DNA of 64,000 nt, taken from Rhizobium sp. RU33A (GTDB lineage Bacteria > Pseudomonadota > Alphaproteobacteria > Rhizobiales > Rhizobiaceae). The stretch covers positions 744,001 to 808,000 of the forward strand of contig NZ_FTMQ01000002.1 in NCBI RefSeq assembly GCF_900156055.1, read 5' to 3'. The translations under genes and the position numbers were made by a program. Of this stretch, positions 8,997 through 17,948 are shown piece by piece. Numbering within the stretch: position 1 is the stretch's first letter; each line of letters begins with the position of its first letter. Below the pieces are notes generated by a model. The model did no database searches and had not been told where the DNA came from. It was given only the letters and a program-made list of their open reading frames with translations.

Positions 8997-10658
8997 ATGA
9001 CAAAGTCACCCGCAAAACCCACCCGTTCCAATGCGGCCGACTGGTGGCGGGGCGCCGTCATCTACCAGGTCTATCCGCGCTCCTTCCAGGATACGGATGG
9101 CGACGGGATCGGTGACATCAAGGGCATCATCGAGCGGCTCCCCTACATCGCTTCGCTCGGCGTCGATGCCATCTGGCTGTCGCCCTTCTTCACCTCGCCG
9201 CAGGCCGACATGGGCTATGACGTGTCGGATTATTGCGATGTCGATCCGATGTTCGGCACGCTTGCCGATTTCGACGCGATGATGAAAGAGGCCAAGCGCC
9301 TTGGCCTCAAGGTGATCATCGACCAGGTGATCTCACACACCTCTGACCAACATCCCTGGTTTAAGGAGAGCCGCGCGAGCCGGGATAATTCGAAGGCCGA
9401 CTGGTATGTCTGGGCGGCCGCCAAGCCGGATGGTACGGCGCCTAACAACTGGCTCTCGGTCTTCGGTGGCCCCGCCTGGGAGTGGGACGGGGTGCGCAAG
9501 CAATATTACATGCACAACTTCCTCGCCTCGCAGCCGGATCTCAACTTCCACAACAAGGCGGTGCAGGATGCCGTTCTCGACACGGTGAAGTTCTGGCTCG
9601 ATCGCGGGGTCGATGGCTTCCGGCTCGACACCGTGAACTATTACTTCCACGACAAGGAACTGCGTGACAATCCTCCGCATGTTCCAGACAGCGAGGACGC
9701 CGGCCTCGATGCGCCCGACGTCAATCCCTACGGCATGCAGAGCCATCTCCATGACAAGACACAGCCTGAGAATGTCGAGTTCCTCAAGCGATTCCGGGCA
9801 TTGCTCGACGAGTATCCGGATCGCACCACGGTCGGGGAAGTGGGCGATGGAGCCCGTTCCCTGAAGACGGTCGCGGCCTATACGTCCGGCGGCGACAAGC
9901 TGCATATGTGCTACACCTTCGACCTGCTGGGGCCAGACTTCACGCCCAGCCATATCCGCCACTGCGTCGAAAGCTTCCAGAAACAAGTCAAGGACGGCTG
10001 GGTCTGCTGGGCGTTTTCCAACCATGACGTCACGCGGCATGTCAGCCGTTTCGTGCAGCAGCCGCAGGAGCGGGAGGCCGTAGCGCGGCTCGCCATATCA
10101 GTGCTTTCGGCTCTCCGCGGCTCGATCTGCCTCTATCAGGGCGAGGAACTTGGCCTGCCCGAGGCGGAGCTCGCCTTCGAGGATCTGCGTGATCCCTATG
10201 GCATCCGCTTCTGGCCCGCCTTCAAGGGGCGCGACGGATGTCGTACGCCGATGGTCTGGGAAAAGGGCAAGTCGCAGGCCGGCTTTTCCACGGGCAAGCC
10301 GTGGCTTCCGGTGCCGGCGGAGCATCAGGCGCTTTCGGTCGATGCACAGGATAAAGATGGAGGCTCAGTGCTCGCCCATTACCGCTCGACGCTCGCCTTC
10401 CGCAAGAGCCATCCAGCGCTGATCGACGGGGACATGGAGTTTCTGGCGACCAATGAGGATGTGCTCGCCTTCATCCGATCCAAGGGCGATGATAGGCTGC
10501 TCTTCGTCTTCAATCTCCGCCGGGGGCCGCAGGAGATCGGCTTGCCGAAGGGCCATGGCGTGCGCGAGGTGTTTCCCATGCCCGGCCTGACCGGCTCGGT
10601 GATGGATGGCGAAATCCGCCTTGGGCCGCTGGATGGCATTTGCGCGCGTTTGTCATGA
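8997..10658 (+). CDS. GH13 alpha-glucosidase
   Basis: A 553-residue cytoplasmic-type glycoside hydrolase of family 13. The start WWRGAVIYQVYPRSFQD is typical of oligo-1,6-glucosidase / alpha-glucosidase members such as rhizobial AglA. Catalytic residues can be placed: nucleophile Asp211 (GFRLDTV), acid/base Glu281 (VGEVGD) and stabiliser Asp344 (SNHDVTR). AglA in S. meliloti lies in a sugar ABC-transporter operon; no transporter is seen here. Its TGA overlaps the ATG of the next frame (ATGA at 10655), indicating translational coupling to the damaged acetyltransferase. Confidence 0.92.
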   Translation: MTKSPAKPTRSNAADWWRGAVIYQVYPRSFQDTDGDGIGDIKGIIERLPYIASLGVDAIWLSPFFTSPQADMGYDVSDYCDVDPMFGTLADFDAMMKEAKRLGLKVIIDQVISHTSDQHPWFKESRASRDNSKADWYVWAAAKPDGTAPNNWLSVFGGPAWEWDGVRKQYYMHNFLASQPDLNFHNKAVQDAVLDTVKFWLDRGVDGFRLDTVNYYFHDKELRDNPPHVPDSEDAGLDAPDVNPYGMQSHLHDKTQPENVEFLKRFRALLDEYPDRTTVGEVGDGARSLKTVAAYTSGGDKLHMCYTFDLLGPDFTPSHIRHCVESFQKQVKDGWVCWAFSNHDVTRHVSRFVQQPQEREAVARLAISVLSALRGSICLYQGEELGLPEAELAFEDLRDPYGIRFWPAFKGRDGCRTPMVWEKGKSQAGFSTGKPWLPVPAEHQALSVDAQDKDGGSVLAHYRSTLAFRKSHPALIDGDMEFLATNEDVLAFIRSKGDDRLLFVFNLRRGPQEIGLPKGHGVREVFPMPGLTGSVMDGEIRLGPLDGICARLS

Positions 10659-11108
10659 CCGGGTTTGGGGGTCGGCGAGCGACAGAAAAAGATCTCGACG
10701 CCTGGGCGTCCCTTCGCCATCAGCTCTGGCCGCACCTGTCGCTTGAGGGACACCAGGCGGAAATCGTTGATACGCTGGCACAGCCGGAGACGCTTGTAGC
10801 CTTCGTTTGTCTGAGTGCCACCGGCAACGCGATTGGGCTTGCCGAGGCGAGCATGCGATCCGGACTATGTCAATGGCTGCGAGACTTCGCCGGCGGCCTT
10901 GCTGGAGGGCATTGTGGTGGATCCGTCTTTCCGTCGGCAAGGCGTGGCGGCGAGCCTCGTCGCGGCCGTCACCAATTGGGCGAAGGATGAAGGCCTGAGC
11001 GAACTCGCTTCCGATGCCGAGATCCACAATACCGTCTCCCACGCCATGCATGCGGCACTGGGCTTCGAAGAGACCCAGCGGGTCGTCTATTTCCGCAAGT
11101 CGCTTTGA
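10655..11108 (+). pseudogene. Frameshifted AAC(6')-like GNAT acetyltransferase
   Basis: Two frames together make one GNAT protein. The first (from ATG 10655) reads RRATEKDLDAWASLRHQLW to GLAEASMRS, then loses sense at about 10861. The second continues with DYVNGCETSPAALLEGI, the acetyl-CoA loop RRQGVAASL, and ends GFEETQRVVYFRKSL. The order and motifs match the aminoglycoside 6'-N-acetyltransferase family. One extra C in ATGCGATCCGGAC would explain the shift. It is either a real inactivation or a sequencing error. Translation would be coupled to the alpha-glucosidase stop. Confidence 0.8.
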
Positions 11109-11111
11109 CGA

Positions 11112-11903
11112 TCAGACCGCGCCGTCATCGGGAATGTTGAGCACATGGCCGCATGCCTTGCAGTGCACGGCGTCGACGTCGTGTCGCTGCAGCCCGCATT
11201 GCGGGCAGGGGAAGGTCACCTTGCTCGGACGGACGATCGCCTGGGCGAGCCGCACGAAGAGCGATATGCCGATGATCATGGTGACGATCGACGTCAACTT
11301 GCCGAAGGTGCCCGGTAGCGTGATGTCGCCGAAACCCGTCGTCGTCACGGTCGCGACGGTGAAATACATCGCATCGATGAAGCCGGTGCCGGGATCTTCG
11401 CGATAGAAGAAGAAGGTGTAGACGAAACCTGTCACCAGAAAGAGGAATACGAAGAGATTGATGAAGGCGGTGACGACATCCGTCTGCTCCTTCAGGCCGA
11501 GCCGGTTCAGCATCAGTTTGAAGACCGGCCGCTGGGCGACGGCCCAGATGCGCGCCACGCGCAGGAAGGCGAAGTTGAACAGCCATTGCGGAAATAGCAG
11601 CGTGCAGAGGACGAACAAATCGATCCAGGTCATCGGCCGCATCAGGAAACGGCGCGTCGACCAAGAGGCCGACCATTGGGCAATCAACTCCACGGCAATC
11701 CAGGCGGCAATCATGTAGTCGAGGATCAGGTAACTCGGACGGTCACGCAGATAGGGTCCGGCGAGGAAGAAGCCGATGATCGCGATGTCGATCACCATCA
11801 GCGTGAACTGGAAGCGGATCGCGGCGGTGTCTCGGCCATAATAGAGGCGAACGAGGCGCTGGCGGAACGGCTTGGTTCGATTGCCTTCAGTCTCGGATGC
11901 CAT
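11112..11903 (-). CDS. Two-pore-type potassium/ion channel with C-terminal zinc ribbon
   Basis: A 263-residue inner-membrane channel. Hydrophobic spans are at about 33-50, 57-75, 94-112 and 144-165, then a pore helix and selectivity filter TTTGFGD (187-193), then a last span near 202-219. The filter departs from the standard TVGYGD, having Phe for Tyr. The C-terminus carries Cys233, Cys236, Cys248 and Cys251 in CPQC and CKAC, a rubredoxin-like zinc ribbon that is uncommon in this family. The N-terminus has no RCK domain. It converges with the damaged acetyltransferase. Confidence 0.85.
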   Translation of the reverse strand: MASETEGNRTKPFRQRLVRLYYGRDTAAIRFQFTLMVIDIAIIGFFLAGPYLRDRPSYLILDYMIAAWIAVELIAQWSASWSTRRFLMRPMTWIDLFVLCTLLFPQWLFNFAFLRVARIWAVAQRPVFKLMLNRLGLKEQTDVVTAFINLFVFLFLVTGFVYTFFFYREDPGTGFIDAMYFTVATVTTTGFGDITLPGTFGKLTSIVTMIIGISLFVRLAQAIVRPSKVTFPCPQCGLQRHDVDAVHCKACGHVLNIPDDGAV

Positions 11904-11912
11904 GGGCCCTCG

Positions 11913-12017
11913 TCAGTAATGGTAGCGGCATTGCAGGAGCGTCTGGTCTTCTCCCATGCCGACAACGGCGTAGACGATCCTGTGTTCCTGGGTGATGCGG
12001 CGGGACCACATGCCTCT
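11913..12017 (-). pseudogene. C-terminal remnant of a YoeB-type toxin
   Basis: A short stretch reads RGMWSRRITQEHRIVYAVV and ends QCRYHY then stop. This is the C-terminal third of Txe/YoeB mRNA interferases, whose catalytic histidine lies in the CRYHY end. The N-terminal two thirds are missing and no start codon with a ribosome site is present. It lies directly downstream of another toxin remnant of a different family, so it marks a decayed TA locus. Confidence 0.7.
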
Positions 12018-12029
12018 AGCACACAGCGA

Positions 12030-12218
12030 TCATCGAGTGATCAGTTTATCGTAATCCGCATGAGAGCCGATCCTCGCCGACCAGGCCTTACCGATCTGCT
12101 TGAAGTGCAGAGATGGATGCTGGGGATCGGCCTTCAGGAGATCGAAGTTACGGTCGGCGAGTTTGCGAACCGCTTCTGGAAGCGCGTTGTAAAAAGTCCA
12201 GAACTCCGGTGTGGTGGT
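12030..12218 (-). pseudogene. Internally deleted RelE/ParE-like toxin remnant
   Basis: The frame reads TTPEFWTFYNALPEAVRKLA, then HPSLHFKQIGKAWSARIG and directly SHADYDKLITR and stop. The start and end match a RelE-superfamily toxin, but the central strand region (about 18-20 residues, usually RVGLHYRALG to FWIG) is missing. It follows the upstream antitoxin in the same frame, separated only by that gene's stop, and has no start codon of its own. Inferred to be inactive. Confidence 0.65.
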
Positions 12219-12419
12219 TCACAGCGGCCGCGTTCGCGCACCCGCGTGAGATGCCAACGCGCCCTCGATGAGTTTGTCCAGTTGTCCTGCTGCCGAATCG
12301 TGTTCGATCTCCCGATCCCAGCGCTCGGCGCGCAGTTCTTCCACCGAGGCCGCAAAGGTGTCGAATTCCTCCGGCGACAGTTCGCGGACCATTTCTACAA
12401 GACGTTCGAGACGGGTCAT
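12219..12419 (-). CDS. Antitoxin-like small protein of a decayed TA pair
   Basis: A 66-residue acidic helical protein (MTRLERLVEMVRELSPEEFD, ending GARTRPL). Position and style match the antitoxin partners of RelE-like toxins that carry the TTPEFW start. The ATG follows GAGGATGAAGCC. Its cognate toxin just downstream is deleted internally, so any remaining role would be as an orphan. It lies 50 bases downstream of adenine deaminase on the same strand. Confidence 0.6.
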   Translation of the reverse strand: MTRLERLVEMVRELSPEEFDTFAASVEELRAERWDREIEHDSAAGQLDKLIEGALASHAGARTRPL

Positions 12420-12469
12420 GGCTTCATCCTCGCCTCAACCATAAGACTTCTATGGTCCGCTTCCAATCC

Positions 12470-14164
12470 TCACCCTATCAGGCAGAACTTGTCGACATCC
12501 ACCATGCCCTTGTCGGAGATCTTCAGGTGCGGGATGACCGGCAGCGGCAGGAAGGCGACCTGGAGGAAGGGCTCTTCGAGTTGCGTTCCAAGGGCATAGG
12601 CCGCTTTTCTCAAGCTATGCAGCGTGTCGCGCACGCTCTCATAGGGTTCCAGGCTCATCAGACCGGCGACGGGGAGCGGGATCTCGCCGGTGACCTTGCC
12701 GTCCTCGACCACGACGAAGCCGCCCTTGATTTCCCCGAGCCGGTTGGCGGCGGTCGCCATGTCCTCTTCGGAGACGCCGACAACGCAGATGTTGTGGCTG
12801 TCATGGCCGACGGTCGAGGCGATGGCGCCCTTCTTCAGGCCGAACCCCTGAACGAAGCCATTGGCGTGGTTGCCGTTCTTGCCGTGACGCTCGATGACGG
12901 CGACCTTGATCACGTCGTTTTCGAGATCGACGGAGGTCTGGTTGCCCGAGGTCGGCAGGCGGTAGCGGCGGTGTTCGGTGATGATCTTGCCGGGCATGAC
13001 GCCGATCACGGGTGTTTCGCCCTCTGCGACTGGCACGCCGAAGTCCGCGGCCTTGACGACCCTGGCCTTGACGCTGTCGAGGCCGACGGGGGCGACCGGC
13101 TTGCGGGTGGCAAAGAGCGCATCGGTGACGCGCCGACCTGCGGCGAAGACCATCTCGGCCTTGCAGTTTTCGAGGCTATCGACCACGACGAGATCGGCCC
13201 GCCAGCCGGGGGCGACGAGGCCACGGTCACGCAACCCGAAGGCACGGGCCGCCGAAATCGAGGCGGCGCGGTAGACGGCCAGCGGCTCGACGCCGTGTCT
13301 GATCGCCTCGCGGATGAGATAGTCGAGATGGCCCTGTTCGGCGATGTCGAGCGGGTTTCGGTCGTCGGTGCAGAGCGCGAGGAATGGCGAGAGCCGCTCG
13401 GTCAAGATCGGCATCAGCGCGTGCAGGTCCTTCGACACCGAGCCCTCGCGCACGAGGATGTGCATGCCCTTGCGGATCTTCTCCATGGCTTCCGCAGCAC
13501 TCGTGCATTCGTGGTCGGTGCGGATGCGGGCAGAGAGATAGCCGTTCAGATCGCGGCCCGAGAGCAGCGGTGAATGGCCATCGATATGGCCGTCCTGGAA
13601 GGCTTCGAGCTTTGCCATGCAGATCGGATCCTTGTGGATCACGCCCGGAAAATTCATGAATTCCGCAAGCCCGATGACCTTCGGATGATCGCGGAAGGGC
13701 AACAACCGTTCGATCGGCAGGTCGGCACCCGACGTTTCCAGATGGGTGGCCGGTACGCAGGACGAAAGCTGGACGCGGATGTCCATGATCGTCTGCTCTG
13801 CGGAATCCAGGAAGAACTGGATGCCCTCGGTGCCCAGGACATTGGCGATCTCGTGCGGGTCGCAGATCACGGTCGTCACGCCATAAGGCAGTACGCAACG
13901 GTCGAATTCATGCGGCGTGACCAGCGAGCTTTCGATATGCAGATGGGTATCGATGAAACCGGGCACGACGATCTTGCCGGTGATGTCGATGACCTCGCGG
14001 CCTTCATAATCCTCGACGGTTCCGACAATCGTCTCACCTGATATCGCGATGTCGGAGGCAACCAGTTCGCCGGTGACCAGATCGAAGAAGCGCCCACCCT
14101 TCAACACGAGATCCGCCGGCTCGCGGCCGGTCCCCTGATCGATGCGGCGTTCGAGGTCGGTCAT
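12470..14164 (-). CDS. ade: Adenine deaminase
   Basis: A 564-residue amidohydrolase that converts adenine to hypoxanthine for purine salvage. Hallmarks are the metal motif [33 protein letters not shown] and, in the C-terminal domain, [11 protein letters not shown]. Length matches the bacterial Ade family (about 560-600). I chose ATG 14164, which has GGAG upstream; an in-frame start 25 codons earlier would add an arginine-rich extension. TA modules flank it on both sides. Confidence 0.95.
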   Translation of the reverse strand: MTDLERRIDQGTGREPADLVLKGGRFFDLVTGELVASDIAISGETIVGTVEDYEGREVIDITGKIVVPGFIDTHLHIESSLVTPHEFDRCVLPYGVTTVICDPHEIANVLGTEGIQFFLDSAEQTIMDIRVQLSSCVPATHLETSGADLPIERLLPFRDHPKVIGLAEFMNFPGVIHKDPICMAKLEAFQDGHIDGHSPLLSGRDLNGYLSARIRTDHECTSAAEAMEKIRKGMHILVREGSVSKDLHALMPILTERLSPFLALCTDDRNPLDIAEQGHLDYLIREAIRHGVEPLAVYRAASISAARAFGLRDRGLVAPGWRADLVVVDSLENCKAEMVFAAGRRVTDALFATRKPVAPVGLDSVKARVVKAADFGVPVAEGETPVIGVMPGKIITEHRRYRLPTSGNQTSVDLENDVIKVAVIERHGKNGNHANGFVQGFGLKKGAIASTVGHDSHNICVVGVSEEDMATAANRLGEIKGGFVVVEDGKVTGEIPLPVAGLMSLEPYESVRDTLHSLRKAAYALGTQLEEPFLQVAFLPLPVIPHLKISDKGMVDVDKFCLIG

Positions 14165-14243
14165 GCGGCGTCTCCGATTCTGTTGTTCCCTCAAGTGTAG
14201 CCTCTTGAGGGAAGCGAGCCAACGATCTTGAAATGACATATTC

Positions 14244-14268
14244 TATGTATAATACTGATCTTATGTAT
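14244..14268 (+). promoter_or_regulatory. Promoter/operator-like repeats upstream of the Phd/PemK-like TA pair
   Basis: A TATAAT hexamer at 14248-14253 overlaps the first of two direct TATGTAT repeats (14244-14250 and 14262-14268) spaced 18 bases, about two helical turns. This lies 19 bases before the antitoxin start, where Phd-type antitoxins usually bind to autoregulate. The pairing of repeats with binding is inference. Confidence 0.45.
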
Positions 14269-14286
14269 GGCTGAGAGGGCTTTTGG

Positions 14287-14553
14287 ATGGCTGATCCGGT
14301 GAAGGTGAGTGCTGCGGAGTTTCAGCGGCAGAGTGGCCGCTACTTCGATCTTGCGCTGACGCAACCCGTCGTGATCACGCGCAATGGCCGCGACCGCACG
14401 GTGATGATCTCGACCGAGGAATATCAGCGGCTCAAAAGGCGCGACCGGGAGGTTCTGGCCGGGGCGGATTTCTCCGAGGCGGAGTTGCAGGAAATCGCCA
14501 AAAGCTTACCATCATCGGGCGCGGATGCGTTCGACGACGAGCTGGATCGCTGA
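14287..14553 (+). CDS. Phd/YefM-family antitoxin
   Basis: An 88-residue antitoxin. VSAAEFQRQSGRYFDLA and VVITRNGRDRTVMISTEEYQRL are the diagnostic Phd/YefM DNA-binding fold; the acidic C-terminus (SGADAFDDELDR) would wrap the toxin. It is 3 bases from the toxin gene, in antitoxin-first order. Expected to repress its own promoter, probably through the repeats just upstream. Confidence 0.9.
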   Translation: MADPVKVSAAEFQRQSGRYFDLALTQPVVITRNGRDRTVMISTEEYQRLKRRDREVLAGADFSEAELQEIAKSLPSSGADAFDDELDR

Positions 14554-14556
14554 CAC

Positions 14557-14994
14557 ATGGCAATAGACTTGCCGCAGTCAGGTCAGGTCATCCGCTATTC
14601 CTATCTATGGCATGACGAGTATGGCCGCGGGCTGGAGGAAGGGCGCAAGGATCGGCCTTGTGCCGTCATCCTGGCCTTGGCACGGGATGACGGCGAGACA
14701 CAGGTGGTGGTCCTGCCCATCACCCATTCGCCGCCTTCGGACCCCAGCCATGCAGTCGCGATCCCCGCTGCCACCAAGCAGCGTCTCGGACTCGATGACT
14801 TGCCGTCATTCATCGTCCTGACCGAGGCCAACCGATTTTTCTGGCCGGGCCCGGATCTGCGGCCGTTCGAGACCGACGCGGGCAGCCGTGTTGTCTACGG
14901 ACTGTTGCCGCGCAAACTGTTCCTTGAGGTGCGAGACCGGTTTGTGCAGCTTGCCCGGGCGGGCAGAGCAGGGTTTGTGCCCAGAAGCGAATAG
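14557..14994 (+). CDS. PemK/MazF-like toxin
   Basis: A 145-residue protein with features of the PemK/MazF SH3-like barrel: VIRYSYLWHDEYGRGLEEGR, then KDRPCAVILALA, VVVLPITHSPP and a late SFIVLTEANRFFWPG. PemK-like toxins are mRNA interferases. Phd-type antitoxins usually pair with Doc or RelE/YoeB toxins, so a Phd fold with a PemK-like toxin is a mixed pairing seen in alphaproteobacteria. Function is inferred from context and fold pattern. Confidence 0.75.
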   Translation: MAIDLPQSGQVIRYSYLWHDEYGRGLEEGRKDRPCAVILALARDDGETQVVVLPITHSPPSDPSHAVAIPAATKQRLGLDDLPSFIVLTEANRFFWPGPDLRPFETDAGSRVVYGLLPRKLFLEVRDRFVQLARAGRAGFVPRSE

Positions 14995-15030
14995 CGGGAC
15001 GCATTGGGCGACATTATACCCGCTTTCCCG

Positions 15031-15459
15031 TCACCGCCCCCGTTCCAGCCCTTTCGCCTTCGGTTCAGCCTCAAACCGTTCATCCACCGGCACGCCGAGC
15101 GCCACCGCCAGCGCATTGGTGCGGCTTGCCATGGCAACGACCTGCAGGAGTTCGGCATGCATTTCGGGCGTCATGCCCTTGGACTTGGCGGAGGCGGTGT
15201 GACTATGAACGCAATAGGCGCAGCCATTGGTCGCCGATGCCGCGATGTAGATCAGTTCCTTGACCAGCGGGTCGAGGGCGCCAGGTGCCATCACGGTCTG
15301 CAGACGCTCCCAGACGGATTTGAGTTCGTCCGGATCATGGGCGAGCGCTCGCCAGAAGTTGTTGACGTAATCGGTGCCGCGTTTTGTTCTGATATCGTTA
15401 AAGACGGCGAGCGCTTCCGCGCTCGCCTGCTCGTCGCTGAGGAGAGGGAGGACAGCCAT
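15031..15459 (-). CDS. Carboxymuconolactone decarboxylase / AhpD-family protein
   Basis: A 142-residue protein with the AhpD-like redox site C80-x2-C83-x3-H87 in NGCAYCVHSHTA. Members are thiol peroxidases or decarboxylases; the CxxC points to alkylhydroperoxidase-like activity. The ATG at 15459 (MAVLPLLSDEQ) was chosen over a longer in-frame start 14 codons up. It begins 10 bases after the cyclase gene on the same strand and is likely cotranscribed with it. Confidence 0.88.
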   Translation of the reverse strand: MAVLPLLSDEQASAEALAVFNDIRTKRGTDYVNNFWRALAHDPDELKSVWERLQTVMAPGALDPLVKELIYIAASATNGCAYCVHSHTASAKSKGMTPEMHAELLQVVAMASRTNALAVALGVPVDERFEAEPKAKGLERGR

Positions 15460-15469
15460 GTGGTCGTCC

Positions 15470-16282
15470 TTAAACCAGCGCCAGGACGCGGGCCGGGCCA
15501 CCGGTGCCGCGCTTGTGTTTCGGGGCGCCGACCATGATTGTCGCTCCGGTGACCGGAAGCTCCTCGAGATTGTTCAGGCATTCAATGCCGTAGCGCCCGC
15601 CCGGGAGCCAGCTGTTGTGCACGGCGAAGTCGGCCGAATTGCCCGGATCGAGCGACAGCGAATCGACGCCGATTGCCGCCACGTCGAGGGTGGCGAGCAG
15701 GTCGGTCGCCGACTTGGCAAAGCCCGGGAAGGCGAACTTGCCTTCACCGTCATTGCGGAAGGCGGGTTCACTCACCTTCTTCGCCCAACCAGACCGAAGT
15801 GCCACGACCGCGCCCTGAGGGATCTCGCCATTGGCGCTGATCCAGGCCTCGACGTCTGCCGCCTCGACCGTCGCATTGGCGTCTTCTTTGGCGCGGTCGG
15901 TGATGTCGATGATCGCGAGTGGGGCGACCAGTTGTTGCGGTTCGATCTGGTCGACGCTCTTGCCGTCGGCGCTGAAATGGAAGGGCGCATCGATATGGGT
16001 GCCCGTATGCTCGAAGATCGTCAGCTTGTGTAGCTGGTAGCCGTTACCCTCAAATTTGACCGCCCATTCATATTCGATGCCCGGATTCCCGTCGAAGGTC
16101 GGGAAGGTCTCGTCATAAGCGTGGGTGAGGTCCACCACTTTGCTCGGGCTCTGTTGCGCCAGAACCGGTTTGCAAACTCCGCCGGCGGCGACGGCCGCGC
16201 CCGCAAAGGCCATGCCCTTGAACAGCGAGCGCCGCGACAGCATGTTCTGCTTCACATTCTCGATCACGCAATGATTGCACAT
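15470..16282 (-). CDS. Tat-exported cyclase/kynurenine formamidase-family protein
   Basis: A 270-residue protein of the putative-cyclase family with metal motif HTGTHIDAP and companion histidines. A twin-arginine signal (SRRSLFKGMAFAGAAVAAGG) predicts folded export to the periplasm, which is less common in this family. An upstream MCNHCVIENV segment precedes the signal. ATG 16282 follows GGAGAGGG. Members hydrolyse N-formylkynurenine, isatin or related amides; the substrate is unknown. It forms a two-gene unit with the AhpD-like gene. Confidence 0.85.
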   Translation of the reverse strand: MCNHCVIENVKQNMLSRRSLFKGMAFAGAAVAAGGVCKPVLAQQSPSKVVDLTHAYDETFPTFDGNPGIEYEWAVKFEGNGYQLHKLTIFEHTGTHIDAPFHFSADGKSVDQIEPQQLVAPLAIIDITDRAKEDANATVEAADVEAWISANGEIPQGAVVALRSGWAKKVSEPAFRNDGEGKFAFPGFAKSATDLLATLDVAAIGVDSLSLDPGNSADFAVHNSWLPGGRYGIECLNNLEELPVTGATIMVGAPKHKRGTGGPARVLALV

Positions 16283-16454
16283 AGGCCTGCCCTCTCCACG
16301 GTTGGTAACCCTTGGAGAGTAGCCGAAGCATGGCAGCGAGCAAGAGGTGTCTCGGGCGCTGGTCTCGAAGCGCAGTCTGGGGGATTTCCCGGAGATGACC
16401 GCCGCCATCGATGACCAGGCGCGCTTTTGCTCCGGGTCGCATGGGACCTTTTTC

Positions 16455-17321
16455 TTACCCCCTGATCTCCACCGTAAAGCCGAAGCGCATGAGATCGCCG
16501 GACGGCAGCGCCACCGTATAGGGCCGTTCGACCAGTTCTGCGGTCCCGCCCGCATGGGCGGCCATGCCGTGCCAGGGTTCGACACAGAGGAAGGGGGCGC
16601 CGGGCTTTTGCCAAAGGGCGATATTGGGCAGGTTCTCGAAGGTGAAATGCATCGAGGGCCCACTTTCTGCGGCATAGGTGAGCCCCGTGCCCGCATCTTC
16701 GGGGAAGACCAGTGCATCATTGGCAAAGAGCGCATGGTTCAGATCGAGCCTCCCGGCCGTGAAGGGAGAGGGCAGGCGTTTGCCAATCAGGCCGGCTTCG
16801 AGCTGCACCACGGCAGGTTCGGCACCGTTGTCGAGCTGAACATGATGCGGCTTGCCCTCGGCGCCTGGCAAAGGCCAGAGAAAGGCAGGGTGAAAACCGA
16901 GGCCGAAGGGCAGTAGCTCATTGCCGATGTTCTCGACGGTTGCCGTCACCGACAGGCTTCGTCCGTCGAGGCGGTGCTCCAGCGTCAGGCGAAAATCGAA
17001 GGGATAGACCTCGCGCGTCTCGTCGCTCGAGACCAATTCATGGCGACAGGCCGTCGCCGTCTGCTCGACGATTGCAAACTCCCGTCGGCGGGCGATGCCG
17101 TGCTGCGCCATGGGATAGGTCTTGCCGTTGATCGCCAGCCGGTCGTCCGGCGCCTTGCCGACGATGGGGAAGAGGATGGGGGACCGCCCCGTCCACCAGG
17201 TGGCATCGCCGTCCCAGAGGAAATCACGGCCATCCGCTGTCTTCAGCGACTGCATTTCTGCGCCGAGCGTCGAGACCTCGACGGCGAGTTCGTCGTTGGC
17301 GATGCGAATCGTAGGGGGCAT
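16455..17321 (-). CDS. Aldose 1-epimerase family protein (LacX-like)
   Basis: A 288-residue galactose-mutarotase-fold protein. LGAEMQSLKTADGRDFLWDGD, the central QHGIARRREF and GLGFHPAFLWPLPGA carry the usual sugar-ring contacts and catalytic His/Glu regions, with a late CVEPWHGMAA. The sequence fits the LacX-like subgroup that acts on various sugars. ATG 17321 follows GAGGA. It is a single gene in reverse orientation; no sugar catabolic cluster is adjacent. Confidence 0.85.
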   Translation of the reverse strand: MPPTIRIANDELAVEVSTLGAEMQSLKTADGRDFLWDGDATWWTGRSPILFPIVGKAPDDRLAINGKTYPMAQHGIARRREFAIVEQTATACRHELVSSDETREVYPFDFRLTLEHRLDGRSLSVTATVENIGNELLPFGLGFHPAFLWPLPGAEGKPHHVQLDNGAEPAVVQLEAGLIGKRLPSPFTAGRLDLNHALFANDALVFPEDAGTGLTYAAESGPSMHFTFENLPNIALWQKPGAPFLCVEPWHGMAAHAGGTAELVERPYTVALPSGDLMRFGFTVEIRG

Positions 17322-17451
17322 GAAGGGTCCTCGTCTGTTTGGCCGCACCCTAATGGCATTGGCGGCAAAGTGCGACGCGGATATGTCGAGCTTCCCTCCC
17401 TAGCCCTGCGGGCTGTCTACGCTGGCGGTTCCTTTGAAGAGAGGCTCCTTT

Positions 17452-17751
17452 TCAGACGATCGTGACACGCTCGCCGAACGGGGTGTTTTCATCGAAATTC
17501 TGGGTGCCGATGCGCTCGCTCTCGCCGGAGAAGCGCTTCTCCTCGGGCGCTTCGTCGTCCGTCACCGCTTCATCCTCGGCGCTCTTCTCATCTGCATCCC
17601 GCTGATGCCGTTCCTCGAGGTCGTGATTGATCTTCGATTGGCGGGCCGCGACCCAGGCGTTTTGCGCGTCGGAACCCAGGTTGAGAGTTTGGCCAGATTC
17701 CGTCTGCAGAGAGGCAGCACTTGGAGATGTCCGGCTGATGCGTTCGACCAT
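17452..17751 (-). CDS. Small acidic hypothetical protein
   Basis: A 99-residue hydrophilic protein rich in Asp and Glu (DADEKSAEDEAVTDDEAPEE) and predicted to be largely disordered. It starts MVERISRTSPSAASLQTESG at ATG 17751 with GAGGAG upstream; a longer frame to 17811 lacks support. No known domain was recognised. Low-complexity acidic composition makes homology hard to judge. Confidence 0.55.
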   Translation of the reverse strand: MVERISRTSPSAASLQTESGQTLNLGSDAQNAWVAARQSKINHDLEERHQRDADEKSAEDEAVTDDEAPEEKRFSGESERIGTQNFDENTPFGERVTIV

Positions 17752-17948
17752 GATCGTCTCCTCACGAGACTGGCCCTTACGACACCTGCCATGACCTCCT
17801 GTCACGGACAAGGCGAACGCGGGCCGTTGCGGAGCATCGACCCAGCCTCGTCGCCGTCATGCGCGAGGGTTGCGATCGTGCGGCTATCACGCTCCAGGAT
17901 AGAGCAATGGACCTCGGTATTCAACGTGCGGCCGGTCGCCGGTGCCCG

